A stretch of DNA of 64,000 bases from Nitrososphaerota archaeon (GTDB lineage Archaea; Thermoproteota; Nitrososphaeria; Nitrososphaerales; JACPRH01): NCBI GenBank assembly GCA_023379805.1, contig JAMCPI010000012.1:283777-347776 (forward strand). Reading direction: 5' to 3'. Position numbers and translations under genes: made by a program. Below, in pieces: positions 1 through 7,967 of this stretch. The notes below the pieces were generated by a model that was not told the DNA's origin, ran no database searches, and worked only from the letters and a program-made list of their open reading frames with translations. Numbering within the stretch: the stretch's first letter is position 1; every line of letters starts with the position of its first letter.

Positions 1-559
1 CTCCAGCGTCAGGGGTCGGGATGAGGTATTCAGTGATTCCTTCACGGGTGTTGTTCACAACCTTTGAAGAATCAAGCCGGCCGATCTGATTTCCGTGGAG
101 CTCGGTGAACCATACTACACCCGAAGAATCGACAGCTATCTGGATAGGGAATACGTCTGGTTGAAGCGGAAACTTCTCGAACGTCTCGGCGGAGGGATCG
201 AACCGCCATATCGCAGCCTCTGTTGCTTCGGTGAACCAGAGGCATCCTTTCGCGTCGAACGCCATCCCCCAGATATTGGCGCCTTTCTTCCTGAGCGTAT
301 CGGTGAGTGGGAGCGCATATTCCTTGAAGGTTAGATTACCCGGGCTGAAGCGGGCGATTCTGCTTACATTTGTTTCCGCAAACCATATCAATCCACTGGG
401 ATCTGCGGTGATTCCGATAGGGCCAGAATTAGGAGTAGGAATATCATACTCTGTGATATACGTGGTTCCGTCTGAAACTGCGGCAACAGGTGCTATCGAT
501 GGCTGAAGCCCCGCAACCAGCATGAGTACCATGAGAATGGTGATAGCTTTAATCAACAT
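1..559 (-). CDS. Secreted Vgb-like beta-propeller protein (3' end cut by window)
   Basis: Open reading frame on the minus strand from an ATG at 559 running off the left edge; about 186 residues visible. An N-terminal hydrophobic segment (residues 3-27, ending in an Ala-rich stretch) looks like a signal peptide. The rest has repeated blades of the type GLIWFAETN, GCLWFTEAT and GVVWFTELHGNQIGRLD, spaced about 45 residues apart, typical of the virginiamycin B lyase/streptogramin lyase-like propeller family. In archaea such proteins are usually uncharacterised surface or exported proteins, so an antibiotic lyase function should not be assumed. The C-terminal part is outside the window. Confidence 0.75.
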   Translation of the reverse strand, partial: MLIKAITILMVLMLVAGLQPSIAPVAAVSDGTTYITEYDIPTPNSGPIGITADPSGLIWFAETNVSRIARFSPGNLTFKEYALPLTDTLRKKGANIWGMAFDAKGCLWFTEATEAAIWRFDPSAETFEKFPLQPDVFPIQIAVDSSGVVWFTELHGNQIGRLDSSKVVNNTREGITEYLIPTPDAG

Positions 560-733
560 ATGGGCGAAAAGTGGGCCGCTTCATAAGGACATCGATAAGA
601 TTGTGGGCGCTGTAAACTCGATACAAGGGCAAGAGCTATTTGACGGTCAATCCTCATTCAGTAGCGCATGCCTGAAAGCGAATGGTCTGTCCTAACTAAC
701 CGTTAGAGAAGATACAGCCCAAAGGATAAGGAG

Positions 734-901
734 ATGGCAAAGATCAAGGGTCTAACTGTTGATGAGATGATAAACCAACTCATTACATCAACCCTAAGGG
801 GAAGGAAGGTCCGTATACGAAGCCTGCGGTGTGACGGTCAGAAATCAAACATTCATGAACAAATGAACAGAGTACAACCGAAGTTGACTGCCAAAGCATA
901 G
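734..901 (+). CDS. Small hypothetical protein (55 aa)
   Basis: An ATG preceded at once by AAGGATAAGGAG (good Shine-Dalgarno) opens a 55-codon frame starting MAKIKGLTVDEMINQL and rich in Arg/Lys. No family recognised. It is the only plausible gene in the 420-base gap between the propeller gene and the IS copy at 980; the rest of that gap shows nothing I can name. It could be a chance frame. Confidence 0.35.
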   Translation: MAKIKGLTVDEMINQLITSTLRGRKVRIRSLRCDGQKSNIHEQMNRVQPKLTAKA

Positions 902-979
902 CCATTAAAACCACTTATGTTTCCACTGCCCGATTATGACGTGGTTTATCACGATTATTTCACCCATGTCAGTGAGAAC

Positions 980-1693
980 GATGTTGTTAGGATAAGCCAT
1001 TGATTAGCACCCAGTTGTAGATGGCTGTGAATGCTTCTAGGAATCTTTTGGTTGATTGCATAGTTGAATGGTAGGGAAAGTTGTTGTAGAAGCGTTTCAG
1101 CTTGGCCTTGAGAATGCCGAACCATCTTTCGATGCGGTTCCTCATACCAAAGGTTTCATGCCTAGACTGGTTTCATGCCTGTACTCTAGGCCAAGCCTCT
1201 TGAATGCCTCAGGATACCAAGGCCCTTTGTCCACTAGAAAGAGCGGTTTATTCGTGCAATACTGAAGAACATCTTTGAGGAACAGCTCCGAGTCAAGGAT
1301 GCTTCGGGCAAATGAGCATCTTATAGCCAGAACCTCCTTTGTATCAACGTCGCGGGCAGCCCAGATGAAGATCTGCTACCCAACCAGCTTAGTCTTGGTC
1401 TCATCAACAGCTATGCAACTACGGCTCATCTTCTCGGGCTCAGGAAAAGCCTTCCTCAACGCAATGAACGCATCCCTGATACTGACGTAAGAAATGCTTC
1501 CACCCATTAATTGAGAAGCCTTCCTGTATCATAGACCTGCAAAGCACAGCATAGCTGCAAGAACCTTACTTTCAGCAGGAACCTTATTCCTCTGAAACAC
1601 GCCAGACTCCCTAAACCCTACCAACCACCACCTCAAGAGCACACATAACATCATAATGTGCACAGAACCGTAAAACCCTATCCTAACAACATC
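980..1693 (-). mobile_element. IS6-like insertion sequence, decayed copy 1
   Basis: Bounded by 15-bp perfect terminal inverted repeats GATGTTGTTAGGATA (980-994) and TATCCTAACAACATC (1679-1693). The body is strongly similar along its full length to the copy at 30101-30817. No matching 8-bp target duplication is seen (gtgagaac on the left, gacaacct on the right), so this copy is old or one flank has been rearranged. It lies just upstream of the cupredoxin gene and may have displaced its original promoter. Confidence 0.85.
987..1646 (-). pseudogene. IS6-like transposase, disrupted
   Basis: Frame equivalent to the DDE transposase of copy 2, broken at least twice. The codon read as Gln in copy 2 (KLVGQQIF) is TAG here, near 1378-1380. 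A 17-bp insertion at about 1159-1175, which partly duplicates AGGCATGAAAC, shifts the frame just before the conserved ETFGMRNRIERWFG block. The ETK, NKPLFLVDKGPWYP and ERWFG motifs of the catalytic core are still readable across frames. Not functional. Confidence 0.8.
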
Positions 1694-1762
1694 GACAACC
1701 TCCAGTTTTTAGAGAAAAGAGTTATCTATATCTCCCTAATTATTGCAACAAAGGTAAGTTGC

Positions 1763-2248
1763 TTGGTCAAGACAATTGTTCTGCTAGCCGCGGTTGTTAC
1801 CATGATAGTGGCGGGAGCAGCAGTTTACTTCCTTTTTATCGCCGCACCTCAATCAAATGCACCTTCTAACGGCTCCAGCAACCAGACCGCCCAAACCGAT
1901 CCTCAAACCAGACAAGTCAGAGTAAAACTTACAGAAATGGATGACAAAACCGAAACATGGATCCCCTCCACCATCTACATGAAAAAGGGACAAACATACG
2001 AACTCACAATCATAAACGGCGACGGTGAAGATACACACAAATTCATCGTTCCCGATCTCAACGTGGAATCAAAGGACATAGCTGCCGCCAATGGGCAAGA
2101 AAAAATACAGATCACGCCTACGAAAGAAGGAACTTTCAACTTTACAGATCCAACTGTACCTGATTGGAGTTCAGCCGAGTGCAGTGCCAAGTCAGGATCG
2201 GCTGAGCAAACATGCGTCAAACCTGGACAGATAATCGTCGAACCCTAA
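1763..2248 (+). CDS. Cupredoxin-fold membrane-anchored/secreted protein
   Basis: About 161 residues from a TTG at 1763 that has AAGGT eight bases upstream; a longer frame starting inside the IS end at 1658 is less likely. An N-terminal membrane segment (TIVLLAAVVTMIVAGAAVYF) and an Asn/Ser/Gln-rich linker precede a domain with the cupredoxin pattern: WIPSTIYMKKGQTYELTI, DTHKFIVPDL, TKEGTFNFTD, GQIIVEP. One His (DTHKF) sits where the first type-1 copper ligand would be. The usual C-x-H-x-M end is replaced by a stretch with two Cys and no His, so copper binding is uncertain. It probably faces outside the membrane. Paralogue of the next gene. Confidence 0.65.
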   Translation: MVKTIVLLAAVVTMIVAGAAVYFLFIAAPQSNAPSNGSSNQTAQTDPQTRQVRVKLTEMDDKTETWIPSTIYMKKGQTYELTIINGDGEDTHKFIVPDLNVESKDIAAANGQEKIQITPTKEGTFNFTDPTVPDWSSAECSAKSGSAEQTCVKPGQIIVEP

Positions 2249-2332
2249 CCGCCAATCCTCTATTTTACGCGTTTACACGGAGAATTTAGCGAAAGGATTA
2301 TCTAGCCTCTCCGCTCCACTGGCACAAGACCT

Positions 2333-2794
2333 TTGAACAAAAAATATCTGATAATCGGCGTAGTTGCAGTAGCTGTCGTGGTCGTGGGCGTCTCATATTA
2401 TTTCATGGCTGCCACAAGCTCAGCCATTATTATTAGGCTAGTTAGCACGAATCCACCGGTGCAAGGAGGGTTGATACTGCCGCAAAACGAGAAGCGAAAC
2501 TGGGATCCGGGAGTTATCGAGTTGAAAGTCGGGCAACCCGTGACTATTGCAGTTGTGAATAACGATGATATCGAGACACATCAACTCGCAATCCCGGAGT
2601 TTGGCATCACGAGCCAGCCGATTCGTCCCTTCGAATCAACAACATTCGAGTTTACCCCCACAAAAACAGGCAACTTCACCTTTATCGATAATCGGCCTCA
2701 GGAGACCTACAACTATACTGACTATCGCGGTGTAGAAGTACATCAGATAGTTAACCACTCTCTTGAGAATGGTACAGTCGTAGTCAAGCCGTGA
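2333..2794 (+). CDS. Cupredoxin-fold membrane-anchored/secreted protein, paralogue
   Basis: 153 residues from a TTG start. Residues 4-26 form one membrane segment; the rest repeats the pattern of its upstream neighbour (WDPGVIELKVGQPVTIAVV, ETHQLAIPEFG, TKTGNFTFIDN, NGTVVVKP). A His is kept in ETHQL, but there is no Cys at all after it, so a classical type-1 copper site is not possible; two further His occur near the C-terminus (VEVHQIVNHS). It may be an electron-transfer relative that lost copper, or a structural or chaperone-like domain. An 84-base gap separates the two paralogues. Confidence 0.6.
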   Translation: MNKKYLIIGVVAVAVVVVGVSYYFMAATSSAIIIRLVSTNPPVQGGLILPQNEKRNWDPGVIELKVGQPVTIAVVNNDDIETHQLAIPEFGITSQPIRPFESTTFEFTPTKTGNFTFIDNRPQETYNYTDYRGVEVHQIVNHSLENGTVVVKP

Positions 2795-2849
2795 CCTTGT
2801 ACATAACTGGGGTATGGTGAAGACGATCTGAAATGGGGCTGTTGGTCTG

Positions 2850-3959
2850 ATGGTTAAAGTAACACTTGAAGATGTAAGCAAATCCTACGGCGCAACTAGA
2901 GCGGTTCAAAACTTCAATCTCACAGTCGAGGATGAGGAGTTTCTATCAATTCTAGGTCCCTCGGGCTGCGGAAAAACAACGCTTCTTAGAATGATAGCTG
3001 GATTAGAAGTCATCTCTGAGGGTCGAATCCTCTTCAACGACCGGGTCATGAACGATGTTCCGCCGAAAGATCGTAACGTGGCCATGGTCTTCCAGAGCTA
3101 CGCTCTCTTCCCCCACATGACTGTTGCGGAGAACATCGGTTTCCCGCTCGCTATCAGAAAAACTCCTAAAGCCGATGTCGATAAACGTGTTCGAGAAGTA
3201 GTGGAACTTCTAAAAATAGAATCCCTGCTCAATCGAAGACCACGGCAGCTCAGCGGAGGCGAGCAGCAGCGGGTTGCAGTAGGCCGAGCAATAGTCAGGA
3301 AACCCGATGTGCTCTTGATGGATGAGCCGCTCTCCAATGTGGACGCAAAAACCCGCGCATACCTGAGATCAGAGCTTAAGCTGCTTCACAAGAAGATTAA
3401 GACAACACTGATCTATGTCACTCACGACCAGACGGAAGCGATGACGATGTCAGATCGCATCGCTGTTATGAAGGATGGAGATCTCCTTCAGGTTGGAACG
3501 CCAGAAAACATCTATGAACATCCTAAGGATGTCTGGATAGCGAGCTTCATCGGTAACCTCCAGATGAACCTCTTCGACTGCGTCCTGCTTGACAGGCGCG
3601 GTGTTCGGGTAATAGGCGGAGCCTGTTTCGGCCCACAATCTCCCAAGAACATTATGGAGCTGCTGAAAGGGCTTCCTGATGGAGCAAAATTCAAGCTTGG
3701 TGTCCGGCCGGAAGACATAGAGATCCGTAAAAGTGCTACGCAGGGAATGACTTGTGAAGCAGATGTCCAGCTACTTGAGCCAACTGGAGACAGCCTGGTC
3801 GTCACGTTAAATGTGAATGATGAACTTATGAAGGCGCGTGTAAACCCCGGATTCAAAGTCAAGGATGGCGAACACGTCTACTTGACCTTCGACTGGGATA
3901 GAGCGCACCTCTTCTTAAATAACACATATCAAAAGCCAGACACCTCTAAGCATTCCTGA
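2850..3959 (+). CDS. Sugar-type ABC transporter ATP-binding protein (MalK/UgpC-like)
   Basis: 369 residues, the normal size for the family. Walker A GPSGCGKTT at residues 36-44, Q-loop MVFQSYALFP, signature LSGGEQQRVAVGRA, Walker B VLLMDEPLSNVD, switch His in THDQTEAM, and a C-terminal TOBE-like beta domain (GVRPEDIEIR onward). This is the energising subunit for carbohydrate importers of the CUT1 class. The matching permeases (4959-6755) and binding protein (7968-9473) lie on the opposite strand, separated by an IS66-like remnant, so the transport genes face each other rather than forming one operon. The sugar cannot be told from the sequence. Confidence 0.92.
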   Translation: MVKVTLEDVSKSYGATRAVQNFNLTVEDEEFLSILGPSGCGKTTLLRMIAGLEVISEGRILFNDRVMNDVPPKDRNVAMVFQSYALFPHMTVAENIGFPLAIRKTPKADVDKRVREVVELLKIESLLNRRPRQLSGGEQQRVAVGRAIVRKPDVLLMDEPLSNVDAKTRAYLRSELKLLHKKIKTTLIYVTHDQTEAMTMSDRIAVMKDGDLLQVGTPENIYEHPKDVWIASFIGNLQMNLFDCVLLDRRGVRVIGGACFGPQSPKNIMELLKGLPDGAKFKLGVRPEDIEIRKSATQGMTCEADVQLLEPTGDSLVVTLNVNDELMKARVNPGFKVKDGEHVYLTFDWDRAHLFLNNTYQKPDTSKHS

Positions 3960-4499
3960 TCGCGAGTTTGAATAATTGATGCTTACTCATTACTATACGT
4001 TGAATAGGACGCTTTCCAATTACTGGGTTTCTTATCGTTGAGCTGAGGAGAAGTGGTGGAAGAAACTTCCGAAGATTAGGTGCGCGATTAGCTGCGTGAG
4101 GAAACATTGGATACTAGACATTTGTAAAGGCTATGAATAGATTCCTTTTCCTATCTCTATGAATTCTACGAATCTGCTGAGCTCTAGGATACTGATGTGA
4201 GGGGGGACCAACGCACTCATAGTCCTCTGAGGGCTCCTGCTACCGCATCACATGTTTTACCCAAATATGGATGCGGCTCCGATGTGCATATAAATTCAAA
4301 GACCAACTATGCGATTTTGTACAGCTGCGCAGTAAATGGAGTATGGTGACCTAAAAACTGTGAATAGCCGAGTATCGGGTGGGGTGGGTATTTTCCTGTA
4401 GATTCAGTCCAGCCGGTCTTATTGTTGGTTGTATCTTGTTTCCACTTTTCCTCCTGTTTATCCGGCGTGTTCGTCGCTCTCTCTCATTCTTCATCCTAT
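3960..4499. other. Non-coding or decayed stretch
   Basis: 540 bases between the ABC ATPase and the IS66-like remnant with stops in all frames and no convincing gene. It is probably degraded mobile DNA continuous with the transposase relic that follows. Confidence 0.5.
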
Positions 4500-4914
4500 T
4501 TCATCAGTTCGGATAGATGGTGTTAGGGCTCTGAACAGGTTGTAGCATGCTCATGGGAAAGGCATCTTCGCCTTCACTCTGACTGCGATTGTAAAGTACT
4601 TTCCTGGCATGGAAGACCCATTTTATGATGATTGAGATAGATGTTCGACCGGGGCTCTGACCGGGGAGAGGATGGTGCGTACCCTGCTCTTTAGACACAC
4701 CAGGTCACGGGTACCCGTAAGGGAGAAGAGAGTGGAGGAGGAGCTAGAGCTGAGATCAAGCGTGGTAATCAGGAAGATAACGCACGGGAACCAGTCGGAT
4801 GAGGGAGCTGAGGCCCACGCCGTCCTGATGAGTATCAGAGAAACATGCAACCTGAGACACGAGAACTTCGACTACGCGATACACTACCTAAGCCAACCAA
4901 CTTCAGAACGGTAA
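4500..4914 (+). pseudogene. IS66-like transposase remnant (C-terminal part)
   Basis: The readable tail at 4672-4914 contains SSVVIRKITHGNQSDEGAEA followed by HAVLMSIRETCNLR and NFDYAIHYL, matching the C-terminal end of IS66-type transposases (R-K-x3-G-N-x-S-x-E-G-A ... LMS-x2-ETC). Just upstream, pieces such as AHGKGIFAFTLTAIVKYF are interrupted by stops. The N-terminal two thirds and the element ends are gone, so this is a dead fragment. Confidence 0.6.
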
Positions 4915-4958
4915 ACGTTTACCAAAAATCCTTTACACAGGTAAGTTATCCAATACCA

Positions 4959-5834
4959 CTATTGCGCGGATCCCAGCGTAAACCCGCGCACGAGGTATCG
5001 TCTGATGACCAGAACCAGCGCGACCGCCGGGAGAAACGCCAGCACACCTCCTGCGTTTATTTGATCCCACTCTACAATCTTGAAGCCGCTGGACTCTCCC
5101 ATTCCATACCATACTCCTTTAGTCACAGTCTTTGTGAGGGGCCCGGTTAGTAGCGATGAGTAGAGGAATTCGTTCCAGGTGAGTACGAAGGCGAATATGA
5201 TTGTAGCGATTAGCCCCGGAATTACAAGTGGAAGAGCTATCTTCCTGAAGACCGTGGTTTCAGATGCACCGTAGACAGAAGCTGCCTCCCAGATGTCTCG
5301 AGGAATGTCTTGGAAGAAGCCGCGCATCATCCATACAACTACCGGCAAATTTATCACCCAGTAGACTATCATCATACCTTGATAGGTGTCCCAGAGACCA
5401 ATCTGCGCGTAAATCGAGTAGAAGGGCACGATCACAGCGAAGGGTGAAATTGTCCTCAATATCAGTATCAGAAACTCAAACAGGCCCTTGCCTCGGAAGT
5501 GATGCCTAGCCAAAGTGAATGCTGCCGGAGTTCCAATCACTATGCTTGTCAGAACGCTTGAAAGCGCGATTATCACCGTGTTAAGGACTAGTCTTGGAAA
5601 CGCGAAGTAGGCGAAGGCGTCAAAGTAGTTGATTATGCTGGGGCGGAATCCACCGCTATAAAATGGGACACCGCCGATGAAGCTTATTCCTCTACCGGCG
5701 AAGAGCGGGCTGAGGTCTATGCGGAGGCTTTCCAAAACCATAATGGTAATTGGCCAAAGGATCCAAAGGCAGACCAATACGTAGATTAGTGTACGCCGCG
5801 CTTTGCGCAGTTTACGTTTAGTGCCTTCATTCAT
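4959..5834 (-). CDS. ABC sugar transporter permease (MalG-type)
   Basis: 291 residues with six predicted membrane segments, the first at about residues 12-33. The EAA loop that docks onto the ATPase reads EAASVYGASETTVFRKIALP followed by LVIPG. Lacks a signal peptide, as usual. It starts 3 bases after the stop of the upstream permease, so the two are translated from one message. It pairs with the MalF-type permease to form the membrane channel of a CUT1 carbohydrate importer. Confidence 0.9.
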   Translation of the reverse strand: MNEGTKRKLRKARRTLIYVLVCLWILWPITIMVLESLRIDLSPLFAGRGISFIGGVPFYSGGFRPSIINYFDAFAYFAFPRLVLNTVIIALSSVLTSIVIGTPAAFTLARHHFRGKGLFEFLILILRTISPFAVIVPFYSIYAQIGLWDTYQGMMIVYWVINLPVVVWMMRGFFQDIPRDIWEAASVYGASETTVFRKIALPLVIPGLIATIIFAFVLTWNEFLYSSLLTGPLTKTVTKGVWYGMGESSGFKIVEWDQINAGGVLAFLPAVALVLVIRRYLVRGFTLGSAQ

Positions 5835-5837
5835 AGT

Positions 5838-6755
5838 TTAACGCGCCTCCCAGGTTCGTCGTCCAACTCTCAGGATGATGGTTGTCACAACTATGCTTAT
5901 GAGCAGTAGTGTCAGCGCTATTGTTGCGATGTATGAGTAAGGTGATCCGTAGACTGGGAAGCTCAGCATCTTGTACATCATCAGGCTCAACGTATCTATT
6001 GGTGTGCCAATGTTTTCTTGACCTATCCACCCTGCCCATGTGAAGGGGATCTCGAAGGCTCGGAACGCGTCGATTGAGCGTATTGCTACAACTATGTAGA
6101 TGACTGGGCTTCTCATAAGCATCGGCAGGGTTACTCGTCTGAAGCTCTGCCAAGCTGAAGCACCATGAAGCTCCGCCGCTTCAAAGATGCCTTTAGGTAT
6201 TGTCTGAAGTACGCTCAGTATGACCAGCATAAAGAGCGGTGTCCAGAGCCAAGCATCTGAAACCACGATGAACGTAAAGGCGAGGTTCGGATCGAATACG
6301 TTGACCATCGGTAGCCCAAGATCATATTTGAGAACTACATTGAAATCATCCCAGATCGCGGGGGGTGCAAAGAATATTCCAGCGATTATGGGTGAAACAG
6401 CTATAGGCAGAATCAAGACAGTCTGTAGACGCCTAAAGCCTTTGTCTCGAAAGATGAGCATAGCGAAGGTTAAGCCAAGCAGGAAGGACAGGGCTACTGT
6501 TCCGAAGACGTAGAGTAAGGTGACTCTGACTGATGTCCAGAAGCTAGCATCAGTTATCATCTTCAGGTAGTTGGCTGCGCCGACGTATATCGGCTCTGGA
6601 GTGGTAGGGTTGAACTCGGTTACGCTCAGGTATATGGAATAGGCGATCGGGTATCCCTCCACTAGCAGTAGCACGAGGATTGCTGGAATAATGAAGAGGT
6701 ATGGTAGCGTATTCCTCAACTGCTCTGCATCCCAATGAGGTGTGAGTCGCTGCAT
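5838..6755 (-). CDS. ABC sugar transporter permease (MalF-type)
   Basis: About 305 residues from the ATG at 6755. A longer frame reaching 6968 is rejected because its extra 71 residues are Ser/Thr-rich, unrelated to permeases, and overlap a CooT-like frame on the other strand. Six membrane segments; the EAA loop is EAAELHGASAWQSFRRVTLP. A TATA-like ATATTTATAG lies only a few bases upstream of the ATG on the minus strand. First gene of the permease pair. The binding-protein gene upstream is about 1.2 kb away, with a 0.5-kb gap between 6756 and 7242. Confidence 0.88.
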   Translation of the reverse strand: MQRLTPHWDAEQLRNTLPYLFIIPAILVLLLVEGYPIAYSIYLSVTEFNPTTPEPIYVGAANYLKMITDASFWTSVRVTLLYVFGTVALSFLLGLTFAMLIFRDKGFRRLQTVLILPIAVSPIIAGIFFAPPAIWDDFNVVLKYDLGLPMVNVFDPNLAFTFIVVSDAWLWTPLFMLVILSVLQTIPKGIFEAAELHGASAWQSFRRVTLPMLMRSPVIYIVVAIRSIDAFRAFEIPFTWAGWIGQENIGTPIDTLSLMMYKMLSFPVYGSPYSYIATIALTLLLISIVVTTIILRVGRRTWEAR

Positions 6756-6804
6756 ATCTATAAATATTTCAGGTTTATCAAAGCTGTTTGCAGGTGCATT
6801 TACA

Positions 6805-6981
6805 ATATGCGAGTTTAAAGTCTTTGTCACGAAGGGCGATCGCGAGGATAGTGTGGCGGAAGACATTCTGTATGCGAAGGTTGAGAACGCCTCAATCGTT
6901 AAGGTTGATGTTGAGGCTGAGCTGCTGATTCTTACAAAGACCGGGGTGCCACATGCAGGCGTTGGCAAACGTATTAGGTAA
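6805..6981 (+). pseudogene. CooT-like small protein, truncated remnant
   Basis: The frame reads I-CEFKVFVTKG, then VAEDILYAKVENASIVKVDV and EAELLIL. It resembles the CooT/nickel-binding small-protein family, which begins M-C-E-F-K-V and has ED-x-x-YAKVE, then a DVLG-type strand, then a final VDV segment. Here the ATG position holds ATA (6805-6807), and the middle DVLG strand is missing, so AKVE joins directly to NASIVKVDV. Loss of start codon and internal strand suggests a pseudogene. A non-standard ATA start or a start further upstream at 6742 cannot be excluded. Confidence 0.45.
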
Positions 6982-7242
6982 CAGGCAAGTAATCTCGATG
7001 ATTAGGTGAGAGGGGGGATTAGGCGGGTTTGACGTTCAGTATAGCGGTTTCAGGCATTAAATGTTAAAAACAGTAAAAGAAGTGAGGAATATTATTACTC
7101 CCTAGATAATGGTCTACTGCTGTTTTCTACTTCTTCCGCATTACTGCTACCCCTAATTTTCATTGCTGCAGTGGTTGCCGCAGTATCTGTTGCTTTGCGA
7201 ATAGATTTGTTGGCTCTGTGACTCATGAAGCGACGCGTCTAG

Positions 7243-7956
7243 TTAATGCGGTGTGTGCCTGTTACTGGTTTGGTTACTGGGCTTTTTGTTAGTGAAGCGG
7301 GGGCTCACGATTAATCCGGCGAAAACAACTACGGCAACCGCGACGCCTAGCATGTAGGGAAGGAGGTTCGATTCTGCACCGCCACCTTGGCTTACTATTC
7401 GCACGGTTCCAGCATCCATTGAGAATGTCTGGAAGGTTGTTTGGGGCAATTGTTCGGCGCGGAACGGCTGGAAGAGGAACTCAGCTAGGCTTACCGTTAC
7501 GTAGATTTTCATCTCATTAGTTCCGCCGGGTGAAGGGTTTAGATCTTTGCCTTCCTGTGAAAGATCGATTGTTATGTTAGTTGGGCCCCAGCGGCCTCCT
7601 GGGTAGATTCGATCTGGGAATTGACCTATTGGGTAGTGGCCGAACGCCACTGATTTCTTCACCTGATGCCCATCCGGAGTCTCGACGGTGATACCAATTG
7701 TGGAGTAGAAGAGGAAGGTCTTGTACCTGTCCATGTAGTCGATGTTGAGTGTTGTGGTTAGCGTCCAGTTAGAACTGCTCTGCACAACATCAGGTGAGTT
7801 GAGGGTTAAAGTATAGTTGCTTTTTCCAGAGGATTCCACGAAGTCCTTCGTCCAGCTCTTGCTGTATGCTGCAGCCTGAGGCAGGCTGGGAACCATTAGA
7901 GAGGATAGAATGATTATGCCGCAGAGCGCGGAGACAAGTAGCTGCTGTTTTCTCAT
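7243..7956 (-). CDS. Exported single-anchor membrane protein linked to sugar-binding protein
   Basis: 237 residues from the ATG at 7956; the longer frame to 8103 overlaps the binding-protein gene and is rejected. Signal peptide MRKQQLLVSALCGIIILSSL ending in QAAAYS, a beta-rich exposed domain of about 170 residues, then a C-terminal membrane anchor (YMLGVAVAVVVFAGLIV) and a short basic tail. Family not recognised. It starts 11 bases after the stop of the substrate-binding protein, so it is co-transcribed; it may help hold or present the binding protein at the membrane (inference). Confidence 0.75.
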   Translation of the reverse strand: MRKQQLLVSALCGIIILSSLMVPSLPQAAAYSKSWTKDFVESSGKSNYTLTLNSPDVVQSSSNWTLTTTLNIDYMDRYKTFLFYSTIGITVETPDGHQVKKSVAFGHYPIGQFPDRIYPGGRWGPTNITIDLSQEGKDLNPSPGGTNEMKIYVTVSLAEFLFQPFRAEQLPQTTFQTFSMDAGTVRIVSQGGGAESNLLPYMLGVAVAVVVFAGLIVSPRFTNKKPSNQTSNRHTPH

Positions 7957-7967
7957 ATCTTCATTAC

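Noticed and set aside
5838-6968. Extended start of the MalF-type permease
   Set aside because: The extra 71 residues are unlike permeases and overlap the CooT-like frame; the ATG at 6755 fits the family.
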